This document shows positions 18,072 to 26,750 of a DNA stretch of 64,000 nt, in pieces. The DNA comes from Rhizobiales bacterium Y(2018). Its GTDB lineage: Bacteria; Pseudomonadota; Alphaproteobacteria; Rhizobiales; Aestuariivirgaceae. The notes under the pieces are model-generated. The model was not told the DNA's origin, did no database searches, and saw nothing but the letters and a program-made list of their open reading frames with translations. How positions within the stretch are numbered: position 1 is the first letter of the stretch; every line of letters starts with the position of its first letter. The position numbers were made by a program, and so were the translations under genes. Location: the NCBI GenBank assembly GCA_005502925.1, contig SCPD01000012.1, positions 1 to 64,000 of the forward strand. Reading direction: 5' to 3'.

Positions 18072-18997
18072 GAGCGGGCCTCATGCCGGCGCAGTGACCA
18101 GAATTTGCTCTTGAAGAGCGAGCTCAGGACGGCGCTCAGGGCCAGCGGCCGGCCATTGAGGCGATGTTCGATATAATGCTCGGCGAAAGTCAGCACGGTG
18201 GAGAGGATCAGATACCAGATGGTGGCGACGATGAGGAGCGGAATGGTCTGATAGGTCCGGGAATAGATCATCTGCGCCGAATAGAGAAGATCGGGCAGCG
18301 CCAGCACGCTGACCAGCGAAGTGAATTTCAGCATCGAGATCGTGTCATTGCCGATCGGCGGGATGAGGATCCGAAGCGCTTGCGGCAGGACGATGCGCCG
18401 CAGGATCTGCGCACGCGTCATGCCGAGTGTTGCCGCCGCCTCGGTCTGGCCGACGCTGATCGCCTGGATGCCGGCGCGGATCATCTCGGAGGCATAAGCG
18501 CTTTCGGTGAGCGCGAGACCGAGGATCGCGGCGCTGAAGGGCGTGATCAGCTGATTGGTGCTGGCCTCCCAGAATTGCGGGCCGAAGGGAATGCCGATGG
18601 AGACGGTCGGGATGAGGAGGGCGAGATTGTACCAGAAGACAAGCTGGACCAGAGGCGGCACGCCGCGGAAGAACCATATCCACAGCCAGCTCGCCGCCTG
18701 GAAGACCGGATTGCTCGAAAGCCGCATGACCGCCAGCACGACGCCGATGGCGAGCCCGAAGATCATGGCGAGGAATGTGAGCAGTAGCGTGCGCCCGAGG
18801 CCTTTGAGGATCTCGGGGCTCAGCATGTAATGCGCCACCACCGGCCATTGCAGATTCTCGTTGGTGACGAGGAGGCGGACAAAGAGAAAGACGAAGAGGA
18901 AAAGCGCCGCCCCGCCGATCCAGCGTGCCGGATGCCGGACCGGTACCGGCCTGGTAGCGTGGATATCGGGGCGGGACGACGGTGATGATTGGCCCAT
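18068..18997 (-). CDS. Polar amino-acid ABC importer permease
   Basis: A 309-residue HisM/GltK-type permease. Membrane helices start near [12 protein letters not shown], with the family motif [19 protein letters not shown] and the EAA-like loop [22 protein letters not shown]. The start at 18997 has GGAG six bases upstream and avoids the overlap with the binding-protein gene that an upstream start at 19069 would create. Only one permease gene is present, so it presumably works as a homodimer. Confidence 0.9.
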   Translation of the reverse strand: MGQSSPSSRPDIHATRPVPVRHPARWIGGAALFLFVFLFVRLLVTNENLQWPVVAHYMLSPEILKGLGRTLLLTFLAMIFGLAIGVVLAVMRLSSNPVFQAASWLWIWFFRGVPPLVQLVFWYNLALLIPTVSIGIPFGPQFWEASTNQLITPFSAAILGLALTESAYASEMIRAGIQAISVGQTEAAATLGMTRAQILRRIVLPQALRILIPPIGNDTISMLKFTSLVSVLALPDLLYSAQMIYSRTYQTIPLLIVATIWYLILSTVLTFAEHYIEHRLNGRPLALSAVLSSLFKSKFWSLRRHEARS

Positions 18998-19037
18998 GCG
19001 GCACTCCGGGCTGGATGGACCTTGCGGAAGGCCGGTG

Positions 19038-19916
19038 TTACTTCGGATCGGGATGAGCCTGGTCGACAAGGACCGCCTTGTCCAGCATCCCGCTGCCGTC
19101 GACGCCCCACTTGGCCATCAGCTGCTTGTAGCTTCCATCATCCATCATAGACTGAAGCGCATCCCTCAGAACAGGTCCGATCGGATCGCCGCGGCGCACG
19201 CCGATGCCGTTGTAGACGGCGTTGCTGACAAAGGTGGAAACGTCGAAGGTTCCGGTCTGCTTGGCCATGTATTGCAATTTGGCGGAACCGGCGGCGACGA
19301 GTTCGACGCGCCCCGAGGAGACCGCGAGCTCGGCTGCGTTCTGTGTCGTGAATTGCTGCAGGTCGATGGGCTTGGCCCCCTGGCAGGTCTCAGCGCTCAC
19401 CTTCGTCAGATACTGGAAGTCCCAGGCCCCGGTCAGCACGGCGACACTGTGGCCGCACAGATCCTTCTCGTTCTGGATGTTGAAGTTCTTGCCCTTGAGC
19501 GAGGCATAGGCCGTGCCCTCCCGGCGCTGGGGCACGAAATCGAGCGACTGCAGGCGCTCCTCGGTGACGCCGAAAGAAGAGAAGCCGGCATCGAAGCGCT
19601 TGCTGACGAGGCCCGGAATGATGATCTCGAAGCTCGTCGCCTCGAATTTGAAGGGGACGCCGAGTTTTTCGGACATGGCCTTGGCCATGTCGACGCTCCA
19701 GCCCTTGAGCTCGCCATTCTCGACGAATTCGTCCGGAGGCCAGTCATTGAAGACGGCGACATTGACGCCATTGGTCTTGTACTGGTCGGGCAGGGCGTCG
19801 TGCAGTTTCTGGTCGACGCCGCCGGCCACCGCCGCGGTGGTTGCGATGGCGATGATGGCGCCGGCGGCGAGCATGGCGCTGCCGCAGTTGCGCAAGGTCT
19901 GCATGCCGTAGGTCAT
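19038..19916 (-). CDS. Polar amino-acid-type ABC importer binding protein
   Basis: A 292-residue family 3 periplasmic binding protein. A signal peptide covers about residues 1-32 (hydrophobic AMLAAGAIIAIATTAAVAGG). The mature protein shows VNVAVFNDWPPDEFVENGELKGWSVDMAKA, typical of amino-acid and opine binders. It is the first gene of the importer operon and lies behind operator-like sites recognised by the divergent LacI regulator. Context suggests fructosyl-amino acids as ligand, by inference. Confidence 0.92.
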   Translation of the reverse strand: MTYGMQTLRNCGSAMLAAGAIIAIATTAAVAGGVDQKLHDALPDQYKTNGVNVAVFNDWPPDEFVENGELKGWSVDMAKAMSEKLGVPFKFEATSFEIIIPGLVSKRFDAGFSSFGVTEERLQSLDFVPQRREGTAYASLKGKNFNIQNEKDLCGHSVAVLTGAWDFQYLTKVSAETCQGAKPIDLQQFTTQNAAELAVSSGRVELVAAGSAKLQYMAKQTGTFDVSTFVSNAVYNGIGVRRGDPIGPVLRDALQSMMDDGSYKQLMAKWGVDGSGMLDKAVLVDQAHPDPK

Positions 19917-19996
19917 GACGTTCTCCCTCTTGCTTGAGCCTGTTCTTTTCGCGCCGGACAGGAGCCGGTACGAGACTGTTGCTCGCCGCGGCTCGA

Positions 19997-20012
19997 TGTG
20001 CGAACGTTCTCA
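19997..20012. promoter_or_regulatory. LacI-type operator upstream of the importer operon
   Basis: TGTGCGAACGTTCTCA contains the palindromic core GAACGTTC. Its exact reverse complement occurs at 22120-22135 between the kinase and deglycase genes. It sits between the divergent importer and LacI genes. Finding the same 16 bases twice, both in intergenic regions of one gene group, strongly suggests a shared repressor site. Confidence 0.8.
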
Positions 20013-20054
20013 CAATACAAACATGAGCCTAACCATGCCGTCAAGCCTGAAATG

Positions 20055-20066
20055 GAGAAAGTTCTC
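20055..20066. promoter_or_regulatory. Second, weaker LacI-type operator
   Basis: GAGAAAGTTCTC resembles the symmetrical form GAGAACGTTCTC of the site at 19997-20012, differing at one base. The start-to-start distance of about 56 bases could allow paired binding or looping in the importer-regulator intergenic region. It is less certain than the two exact sites. Confidence 0.5.
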
Positions 20067-20156
20067 AGATGCGGGCAAGGGCGTTCCCCTGGTTTGCAGC
20101 CGCCTCTGTCCACGCTAGATGAGAAGTTCCGGCGATTTCAAAGACAACAATGAGCC

Positions 20157-21251
20157 ATGGCTGAGAAACGCACCGACAAAGTGACCATTACCGAAGTCGC
20201 GCTGCTCGCCGGCGTCTCGACCGCGACCGCGGGGCGGGTGCTGGGCGGCTATGGCTATGCGAGCGAAGAGATCAAGAAACGGGTAAAGGCCTCAGCCGAG
20301 CGGCTGGGCTATCGTCCCAATCTCCTGGCCCGTGGCCTCATCACCGGCAAGACCAGGACGATCGGCGTCGTCGCCGGCGACATCCAGAGCCCGTTTTATT
20401 CCAGCATCCTGCGCGGTATTGCCGATGTGGCGCGCGCCGAAGGCTTCGGGGTACTGCTGACGAATAGCGACGAGCTCCTGGCGCGCGAGCTCGAGGCGGT
20501 GCAATTGCTGCTCGAAAAGCAGGTCGACGGCCTGATCGTGGCGCCCTGCGATACCGAGCGTTCCGATCACTTGCGAAAGGCGCTGAAGGGGGGCTGCCCG
20601 ATCGTGCAGTTCGACCGCATGGTCAAGGGACTCGGCGCCGACGCGGTCACCGTCGACAATCGCAAGGCCTCGCGCGAGGCGATATCGAGCCTGATAGATG
20701 CCGGCCATCGGCGCATCGCCATCCTCGCCGAACTGGAGCGTTGGGATTCGGGCGACATCGCTTCCTTCATCGCCCGTGTGACCGCGCGCAGCATCGAACC
20801 CGCCACGCTGTTCCCAAGCTGGCAGCGTCTCTTCGGTTATGTCGAAGCGCATCTTTCGGCCGGGATCGACCTCGATCGCGCGCTCATCGGCCGGGTCGGC
20901 GCCTATTCGCTGGAGGCGGCGCGCCTGCAGGCCTTGCATCTGTTGCGGCTTCCCGACCGGCCCACCGGCTTGTTCAGCGCCGACGGGCTGATGACGGCAG
21001 GGGCGGTCGATGCCATCACCTCGCTGGGTGTGCAGATCCCCGACCAGCTTTCGATGATCGGCTTCGACGATCTCGACTGGATGAGCTTTCTCAAGCCCCA
21101 GATCACGGCGGTGGTGCAGCCGGTGACCGCGATGGGCCAGACAGCGGCGCGCCTGATGCTTGAAAGGATCGCCGGCAGCGACAGTCCGCCCCGTCACGTC
21201 ACGCTCGAGCTGGCGCTCGCCCGTCGCGGGTCGGTTTCAAAGCCTGCTTGA
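20157..21251 (+). CDS. LacI-family transcriptional regulator
   Basis: A 364-residue LacI/GalR regulator. The DNA-binding helices are at residues ~9-30 (VTITEVALLAGVSTATAGRV), followed by the hinge LGYRPNLLARGLITGKTRTIGVV and a periplasmic-binding-like effector domain. It is divergent from the importer operon and convergent with the kinase gene, overlapping its end by 15 bases. The operators at 19997, 20055 and 22120 place the importer, the kinase and the deglycase under its likely control. The effector would be a glycated amino acid or its phosphate, by inference. Confidence 0.92.
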   Translation: MAEKRTDKVTITEVALLAGVSTATAGRVLGGYGYASEEIKKRVKASAERLGYRPNLLARGLITGKTRTIGVVAGDIQSPFYSSILRGIADVARAEGFGVLLTNSDELLARELEAVQLLLEKQVDGLIVAPCDTERSDHLRKALKGGCPIVQFDRMVKGLGADAVTVDNRKASREAISSLIDAGHRRIAILAELERWDSGDIASFIARVTARSIEPATLFPSWQRLFGYVEAHLSAGIDLDRALIGRVGAYSLEAARLQALHLLRLPDRPTGLFSADGLMTAGAVDAITSLGVQIPDQLSMIGFDDLDWMSFLKPQITAVVQPVTAMGQTAARLMLERIAGSDSPPRHVTLELALARRGSVSKPA

Positions 21252-22094
21252 TGACGATATCTTGCGCTTCAAGGCGTCGATATCGGCGGTAATGGCGATC
21301 GGCGCGCCATGGCCCACCGCGCCGAAATAGCGGCATGTGTCGGCGGCGGCACGGGCCGCCGCTGAAAGGATCTCCGGCGGGTCTTCCCCGGCGAGGAGGC
21401 CATAAAGTGTGCGGGCGATGAAGGTGTCGCCGGCGCCCAGCGTGTCGACGGCTTCGATGGGATGGGCTGCGACGTGCCAGCGCTCGGCGTCATGGGCGAG
21501 CATCGCGCCCTGTCGCCCGCGGGTCACCAGCACCCATTGCGCGCCGCCGTCAATGAGCTCTCCACTGACCGCCGCAACCTCATCATCGGAAAGATCGCCG
21601 CCCGACACCGAGGCGAGCAGACAGAAAGGGGCGATGGCGCGGCGATGTTCGCGCTCGCGGCGGATCGAAAAATCGTAGGAGAGGCGAGCCCGTTTCGCGA
21701 TGACCCCCAGATGCGCATCGAGGCCGCTCGACTGACCGACATGCACCGCCGAAAAGGTTTCAAGGAAGGCGAGATCAACGTCATCCGGCGCGAACATCGA
21801 CACGCCGAGGTCGAAACTCAGGAACAGGCGCTCGGCGTTGCGGTGGCCGATCACGCAATAGGCAGTCGGTCCGTCGAGCCGGCGCAAATGGCTGACATCG
21901 ATATCCTCGGCCTCCAGCGCCTGTTGGATAACATCGCCGGCGCGATCTTTGCCGATGGCGCCGATATAGGCGGACAGCGCGCCGAAGCGGCGGGAGAAGA
22001 CCGAGACATTCAGGCAATTGCCGCCCGGGTACATTTCTTCCCGCGACAAATAACAATCGACGACATTGTCTCCCAGCGCGGCAATTTTGATCAT
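21237..22094 (-). CDS. frlD-like: PfkB-family kinase, fructoselysine 6-kinase-like
   Basis: A 285-residue ribokinase-family kinase. N-terminal LGDNVVDCY and MYPGGNCLNVSVF match the fructoselysine kinase (FrlD) group, and DTLGAGDTF at residues ~217-225 holds the anion hole and catalytic Asp223. FrlD phosphorylates fructoselysine on C6 of the sugar. It diverges from the deglycase-like gene, with an operator between them, which supports a shared pathway. Another fructosyl-amino acid is equally possible as substrate. Confidence 0.82.
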   Translation of the reverse strand: MIKIAALGDNVVDCYLSREEMYPGGNCLNVSVFSRRFGALSAYIGAIGKDRAGDVIQQALEAEDIDVSHLRRLDGPTAYCVIGHRNAERLFLSFDLGVSMFAPDDVDLAFLETFSAVHVGQSSGLDAHLGVIAKRARLSYDFSIRREREHRRAIAPFCLLASVSGGDLSDDEVAAVSGELIDGGAQWVLVTRGRQGAMLAHDAERWHVAAHPIEAVDTLGAGDTFIARTLYGLLAGEDPPEILSAAARAAADTCRYFGAVGHGAPIAITADIDALKRKISSSSRL

Positions 22095-22108
22095 GAAGGA
22101 CTTTTACA

Positions 22109-22135
22109 TTGACAATATATGAGAACGTTCGCACA
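22109..22135 (+). promoter_or_regulatory. Promoter element and LacI-type operator before the deglycase gene
   Basis: A perfect -35 box TTGACA lies at 22109-22114 and is followed by the operator TGAGAACGTTCGCACA at 22120-22135, the reverse complement of the site at 19997-20012. A repressor bound there would cover the spacer region. The -10 box is poor. The kinase gene on the other strand starts at 22094, so one site could control both directions. Confidence 0.75.
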
Positions 22136-22165
22136 TTGATTTCAGCCTGTCAATCGAGTGAGAAG

Positions 22166-23167
22166 ATGAAAACTGCCCTGAACCCGGATGTCGAAAGCGC
22201 CCTGCGGCCGCTGTCCGGCCGCGCCATCTCGCATGTGTTTCTCGTAGCCTGCGGCGGCTCTCTGTCGATCATGCAGGGCGGGAAATATTTCATCGACCGC
22301 CATTCGGCGAAATTGTCCTCGGACCTCTTCAACGCCGATGAATTCGTCTGCCGCGACCCGAAAAGACTCGGCCCGGACGCCCTCGTGATCCTGTGCTCGC
22401 AGACCGGAACGACACGCGAGACGGTGGGCGCGGCCGAGCATGCGCGCGGCAAGGGCGCGCTGACCATTGCCATGACGCTCGATCCGGTCTCGCCACTGGC
22501 GAAAGCCTGCGAATTCACCGTCGCCTATCAGGCCTCCTACACGACCGGCATCGCCATCGACGCGGCCGACAGCAACTATGCGGTTCTCTATATGCTGCTG
22601 GCCGGCCTGCTGCGCATCACCGACGGCGTCGACCTGACGGGGCCGTTGCTCACGAGCCTCTCGGCTCTTCAGCCGGCGATCGACAGGGCGCATCAGGTTT
22701 TTGCCGGCCGTTTCGCGTCCTTCGCGCCGCGCTTCAGGGACAAGTCCGCCATCTACGCGCTGGCCAGCGGCCCCGCCTATGGGGCCGCTTATTCCTTTTC
22801 GACCTGCGTGCTCATGGAGATGCAGCGGTACGATTCGCAGGCCATCCACGCGAATGAATTCTTCCACGGGCCGTTCGAAGTCGTCGACGAGAATGCCGCC
22901 TTTATCGTGCTCGTCGGCAGCGACGAGACGCGCCGCCTCGGTGAACGGGCGCGCGATTTCCTGCTCCGCTTCGGTTCGCGTGACAACATTCTCGTCCTCG
23001 ACAGCGATGAGCTCGATCTCGCCGCCATCGATCCGCGCTTCCAGGCCTATCTGCTGCCGCTCGTCTTCTTCGACGCGTTGTGGAAATTCGCCTACCGATT
23101 GGCGGATCTGCGGGGCCGGCCGATGCTCGAAGGCCGCCGCTATATGAAGAAGATCAGCGGCTACTGA
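22166..23167 (+). CDS. frlB-like: SIS-domain deglycase, fructoselysine-6-phosphate deglycase-like
   Basis: A 333-residue protein with two SIS sugar-isomerase domains, close in size to FrlB. SIS motifs include VACGGSLSIMQGGKYF near residue 28 and VILCSQTGTTRETV near 73. The motif AIHANEFFHGPFE near residue 228 is the active-site stretch shared by FrlB-type deglycases. These enzymes split a 6-phosphofructosyl-amino acid into glucose 6-phosphate and the free amino acid. The start at 22166 has GAGTGAGA upstream and leaves the operator outside the gene; a start at 22109 would put it inside. Confidence 0.85.
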   Translation: MKTALNPDVESALRPLSGRAISHVFLVACGGSLSIMQGGKYFIDRHSAKLSSDLFNADEFVCRDPKRLGPDALVILCSQTGTTRETVGAAEHARGKGALTIAMTLDPVSPLAKACEFTVAYQASYTTGIAIDAADSNYAVLYMLLAGLLRITDGVDLTGPLLTSLSALQPAIDRAHQVFAGRFASFAPRFRDKSAIYALASGPAYGAAYSFSTCVLMEMQRYDSQAIHANEFFHGPFEVVDENAAFIVLVGSDETRRLGERARDFLLRFGSRDNILVLDSDELDLAAIDPRFQAYLLPLVFFDALWKFAYRLADLRGRPMLEGRRYMKKISGY

Positions 23168-23191
23168 GGTCGAGCTTGATCCCGAGGCTTA

Positions 23192-23962
23192 TCAAAGCGC
23201 GGTGAACCCACCATCGATCAGGATCGTCTCGCCGCAGACGAGGTCGGAAGCCGGGGAGGCGAGATAGAGCACGAGGTCGGCCACTTCCTGCGGCTTGCCG
23301 AAGCGGCCGAGCGGCAGCTTGTCGAGCATCGGCTTGCCCTTGGCCGGGTCGCCCCAGACCTGCTCGCCCATCGGCGTCAGGATGACGGTCGGGCAGATGG
23401 CGTTGGACTGGATGTTGTGCTTCGCCCATTCGCAGGTCATCGTCTTGGTCAACATGTTGAGACCGCCCTTCGAGGAGGAATAGGCGGCATGCCCGTCGAG
23501 AGCGACGACGCCGGCCTGGGACGAGATGTTGATGATCTTGCCGGAGCGCTGGGCGATCATCTTGGGCGCCAGTTCCCGGGCGAGTAGGAAGGGGGCGCGG
23601 AGATTGACCGCCATGGTCTTGTCCCAGTCCTCGATCGAGGCTTCGAGCAGATTGTCAATCAGCGCAATGCCGGCATTGTTGACCAGGATGTCGATGGTGC
23701 CGAAGCTCTGCAGTGAGGTGCGCGCCGCCGCGACCGGTCCATCGGCGCTGGCGAGATCGGCTTCGATAGTGACGCATTTGCGCCCCAGTGCTTCGACGGC
23801 TTGCTTCACCTCGGCGAGGCCGGCCGCATCGCGCCCGACGGCGGCGATATCGGCGCCGGCATCGGCCAGCACTTTGCAGACATCGAAGCCGATGCCCTTG
23901 GTGGCGCCGGTGACGAGAGCGACCTTGCCGGTGAGCGCGAAGCGTTTGATCCAGTCAGCCAT
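23192..23962 (-). CDS. Short-chain dehydrogenase/reductase
   Basis: A 256-residue classical SDR. The NAD(P) motif GATKGIGFDVCKVLADAGAD starts near residue 18, NNAGIA lies near residue 95, and the catalytic SSQ...YSSSK segment is at about 145-167. It overlaps livM by eight bases and is the last gene of the importer operon, so it probably oxidises or reduces an intermediate of the compound imported. Substrate unknown; similarity to gluconate/3-oxoacyl-ACP reductase types is only general. Confidence 0.88.
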   Translation of the reverse strand: MADWIKRFALTGKVALVTGATKGIGFDVCKVLADAGADIAAVGRDAAGLAEVKQAVEALGRKCVTIEADLASADGPVAAARTSLQSFGTIDILVNNAGIALIDNLLEASIEDWDKTMAVNLRAPFLLARELAPKMIAQRSGKIINISSQAGVVALDGHAAYSSSKGGLNMLTKTMTCEWAKHNIQSNAICPTVILTPMGEQVWGDPAKGKPMLDKLPLGRFGKPQEVADLVLYLASPASDLVCGETILIDGGFTAL

Positions 23963-24923
23963 GAGTCTTGTCTTTGTCCTTGTCGAAAGCGATGCCGGGC
24001 GAACGCTCGGGCAGGAGTCCTGAGCGGTATTTCTGCAGAACGAACTGCAATAATAAGCCGATCAGCAACATGCGGATATAGGACGAACGTGTGGCGAACT
24101 CGGCCGGCAGGCGGTTGGTGACGATTTCGGTCAACGACCAGATGGCCCATACCGACAGCGCGCCGACAATGGCGCCCTTGTTGTTGCCGCTGCCGCCCGC
24201 CATCAGCATCACCCAGACCAGGAAGGTAATGAGGAGCGGCTCGGTCGCCTCAGGCGAGAGGAAGCGGAAGTAATGAGCGCTCAAGGCGCCGGCGACGCCC
24301 ATGAGCGCAGCGCCGATGACGAAGGTTTGCAGTCTGAAGCTGTCCACATCTTTGCCGACGGCGCGCGCGGCGTCTTCATTGTCGCGCACGGCGCGTAACG
24401 TGCGGCCCCAGGGGCTGTCATAAAGCCGGTTGCAGACGAGATAGACGATGGCGACGATCACCCACACGAAAGCCAGAAAGAGAATATCCGCCTCGCGCCC
24501 CTGGAGCAGGCCGTCGAAGGGCCGCGGGATATTGGTGATGCCGAGGCTGCCATTGGTGAGCCAGTCCTCGTTGACGATCACCATGCGCAGGATCTCGGCG
24601 ATGCCGATCGAGGCCATGGCGAGATAATCGCTCTTGAGCCTGATGCAGATTTTGGCGACGGCCCAGCCGGTGAGACCGGCGGTCACGGCGGCGGCGATGA
24701 TGCCGACCAGGACGGGAAGCTCGTAGCCGCCGAGATGCGTCTGCGCCGGGGCGGCGGTGAGGAGTGCCGAGGTATAAGCGCCGACGGCGAAGAAGCCGGC
24801 GATGCCGGCATTGAACAATCCGCCATAGCCCCATTGCACATTGAGGGCGAGACAGAGAATGGCATAGATGCCGGCCATGATGAGAAAGCCGACCAGGAAG
24901 AAAAGAAGGCCTACCGGATCCAT
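23955..24923 (-). CDS. Branched-chain-type ABC importer permease (LivM-like)
   Basis: A 322-residue hydrophobic permease of the LivM group, with YAILCLALNVQWGYGGLFNAGIAGFFAVG-like helices (the first cytoplasmic half) and the conserved loop near SPWGRTLRAVRDNEDAARAVG that docks the ATPases. It shares one base with the upstream livH-like gene and overlaps the SDR gene downstream. These importers take hydrophobic, aromatic or amide-type amino compounds. Confidence 0.92.
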   Translation of the reverse strand: MDPVGLLFFLVGFLIMAGIYAILCLALNVQWGYGGLFNAGIAGFFAVGAYTSALLTAAPAQTHLGGYELPVLVGIIAAAVTAGLTGWAVAKICIRLKSDYLAMASIGIAEILRMVIVNEDWLTNGSLGITNIPRPFDGLLQGREADILFLAFVWVIVAIVYLVCNRLYDSPWGRTLRAVRDNEDAARAVGKDVDSFRLQTFVIGAALMGVAGALSAHYFRFLSPEATEPLLITFLVWVMLMAGGSGNNKGAIVGALSVWAIWSLTEIVTNRLPAEFATRSSYIRMLLIGLLLQFVLQKYRSGLLPERSPGIAFDKDKDKTHG

Positions 24924-25813
24924 CAGAAGAGCCTCCCTTTGAGCAGGCCTTGCGGGCGGAAGATGAGCAGGATCACCATCATCAGGAAGGCGGTCGCGGT
25001 CTTGTAGCTCGGATTGATCAAGGGCTCGTCGGTAAGCCAGGGATAGGATGAGAGCTCCTCGACCAGCCCGATGACCATACCGCCCAAAAGCGCGCCCATG
25101 GGTTTGCCTATGCCGCCTAATATGGCGGCCGCGAACATCGGCAGGATCAGGTTCCAGCCGAGATTGGGCTGGATATTGGTGTCGAGGCCGGCAAGCACGC
25201 CGGCGATGGCCGCGAGGCTGCCGCCGATGATCCAGGTGGCGCGCACGATTTTCTCGGTATCGAGGCCGGCGACGCGGGCGAGCTCGGCATTGTCGGAGAC
25301 GGCGCGCATCGAGCGGCCGGTCTGGGTGCGTGACAGGAAATAATGAAGCGCGATGGCGACCCCGATGATGATCGCAATGGCTTCTAGATGAAGCAGGGAA
25401 ACGCGAATCAAATCAAAGAGAACGACGGGTTTCTGCACGCCGCGGATGAACACCTCGTTCTGCGAGCCCCAGACGAGCTGGATGAGCGAGCGGAAGATCA
25501 GTGCCACGCCGAAGGAGGCGATCACGGTGTAGATGGTCGGCAGTTCGCGCAGCGGCTTGTAGAAGACCTTGTCGACCGCGAGCACCGCCAGCACGGCGAA
25601 TACGATGCCGACCGGCAGCGCCAGCAGCGGATGAAGCCCTGAGACCCAGACGGCGGTCAGTGTGCCATAGGCGCCGAGCGTCATCACATCGCCATGGGCG
25701 AAATGAGCGAAGCGCAAGATGCCGAAGATCATCGAGATGCCGATGGCGCCCAACGCATAGATCGACCCGAGCGCCAGTCCGGGGATCAGGTAGAAATTGA
25801 TGAACTCCATCAT
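24923..25813 (-). CDS. Branched-chain-type ABC importer permease (LivH-like)
   Basis: A 296-residue permease. Motifs include YALGAIGISMIFGILRFAHFAHGD and the ATPase-contact loop TQTGRSMRAVSDNAELARVAG. Two adjacent ATGs (25813 and 25810) fit the LivH N-terminus MMEFINFYLIPG; the longer frame upstream reads into a palindromic repeat and is unlikely to be translated. The repeat separates this gene from the ATPase gene livF. Confidence 0.92.
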   Translation of the reverse strand: MMEFINFYLIPGLALGSIYALGAIGISMIFGILRFAHFAHGDVMTLGAYGTLTAVWVSGLHPLLALPVGIVFAVLAVLAVDKVFYKPLRELPTIYTVIASFGVALIFRSLIQLVWGSQNEVFIRGVQKPVVLFDLIRVSLLHLEAIAIIIGVAIALHYFLSRTQTGRSMRAVSDNAELARVAGLDTEKIVRATWIIGGSLAAIAGVLAGLDTNIQPNLGWNLILPMFAAAILGGIGKPMGALLGGMVIGLVEELSSYPWLTDEPLINPSYKTATAFLMMVILLIFRPQGLLKGRLF

Positions 25814-25832
25814 GACGGGAGCGCTCTCCGAT

Positions 25833-25999
25833 TTTCCCCTTCTCCCGTTGCGAAGCAATGGGAGAGGGTGCCCGAAGGGCGGGTGAGGGCTCTTTGGTTC
25901 AGCAAGACATGTTCTTTGAGATTAGTTTGATGACGCGAAAGAGCCCTCATCCGGCCTGTCGGCCACCTTCTCCCATCCTTCGGACGGGAGAAGGGGAAA
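25833..25999. repeat. Long imperfect inverted repeat inside the liv-type operon
   Basis: A ~167-base palindromic element. The outer arms are TTTCCCCTTCTCCCGT (25833-25848) against ACGGGAGAAGGGGAAA (25984-25999), and an inner pair is TGAGGGCTCTTT (25884-25895) against AAAGAGCCCTCA (25938-25949). Short G/C-rich hairpins lie between. It looks like a non-coding dispersed element, perhaps MITE-like, inserted between livF and livH. The TTCTCCC/GGGAGAAGGGG theme recurs near 29950-30090. Confidence 0.7.
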
Positions 26000-26027
26000 T
26001 TCTGTGTGAGCTTCGCGAAGTCCTTCC

Positions 26028-26750
26028 TCATGACGGGCGGCTGCCTCCCAGGAAAGAGCGGCGGATCTCGTCATTGGCGAGGAGGTTGGCGCCGGTGTCG
26101 GAGGCGAAGTTGCGGCCATTGACCAGCACATAAGCGCGGTCGGCGATGCTGAGCGCCTGCCTGGCATTCTGCTCGACCATCAGGATCGTAATGCCGGTTT
26201 GGCGGATGGCGAGGATCAAATCGAAGATGCGCTCGAGATAAGCCGGCGACAGGCCGGCGGTCGGCTCGTCGAGCAGCAACAATTTGGGCTCGCTCATCAG
26301 GGCGCGGCCGAGCGTCACCATCTGGCGCTGGCCGCCCGACAATTCACCGGCCGGCTGGTTGAGCTTGGCTTTGAGATCGGGGAAGAGGGTGAGCACGCTT
26401 TCCTCGACCTCTGCCCGGTTGCGCGGCGGGGCGGCATAGGTGCCGATATCGAGATTTTCCCTGACGGTGAGCGAGGGAAAGATATTGCGCGTCTGCGGCA
26501 CCGCGCAGATGCCCATCGGCACCAGCTTCTGGGTGGCGATGCCGGCAATTTCCTGGTTCGCGAAGCGGATCGAGCCTGAGAGGATGCTGGTCAGCGCAAA
26601 GACCGATTTGAGCACCGTCGACTTACCGGCCCCATTCGGGCCGATGACGACGATGATCTCCTTAGGCGCCACCAGGAGATTAATGTTGTCGATGATCGGC
26701 AGACCACCATAGCCGGCGGTGAGCCCATCGATGGCGAGGAGGGGGCTCAT
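26028..26750 (-). CDS. Branched-chain-type ABC importer ATPase (LivF-like)
   Basis: A 240-residue ATPase. Walker A is GPNGAGKST, the signature LSGGQRQMVTLGRALM and Walker B LLLLDEPTAGLSP; the size is typical of LivF. It overlaps livG by four bases. About 214 bases, mostly a palindromic repeat, separate it from the permease gene downstream, an unusual break within a liv operon. Confidence 0.93.
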   Translation of the reverse strand: MSPLLAIDGLTAGYGGLPIIDNINLLVAPKEIIVVIGPNGAGKSTVLKSVFALTSILSGSIRFANQEIAGIATQKLVPMGICAVPQTRNIFPSLTVRENLDIGTYAAPPRNRAEVEESVLTLFPDLKAKLNQPAGELSGGQRQMVTLGRALMSEPKLLLLDEPTAGLSPAYLERIFDLILAIRQTGITILMVEQNARQALSIADRAYVLVNGRNFASDTGANLLANDEIRRSFLGGSRPS

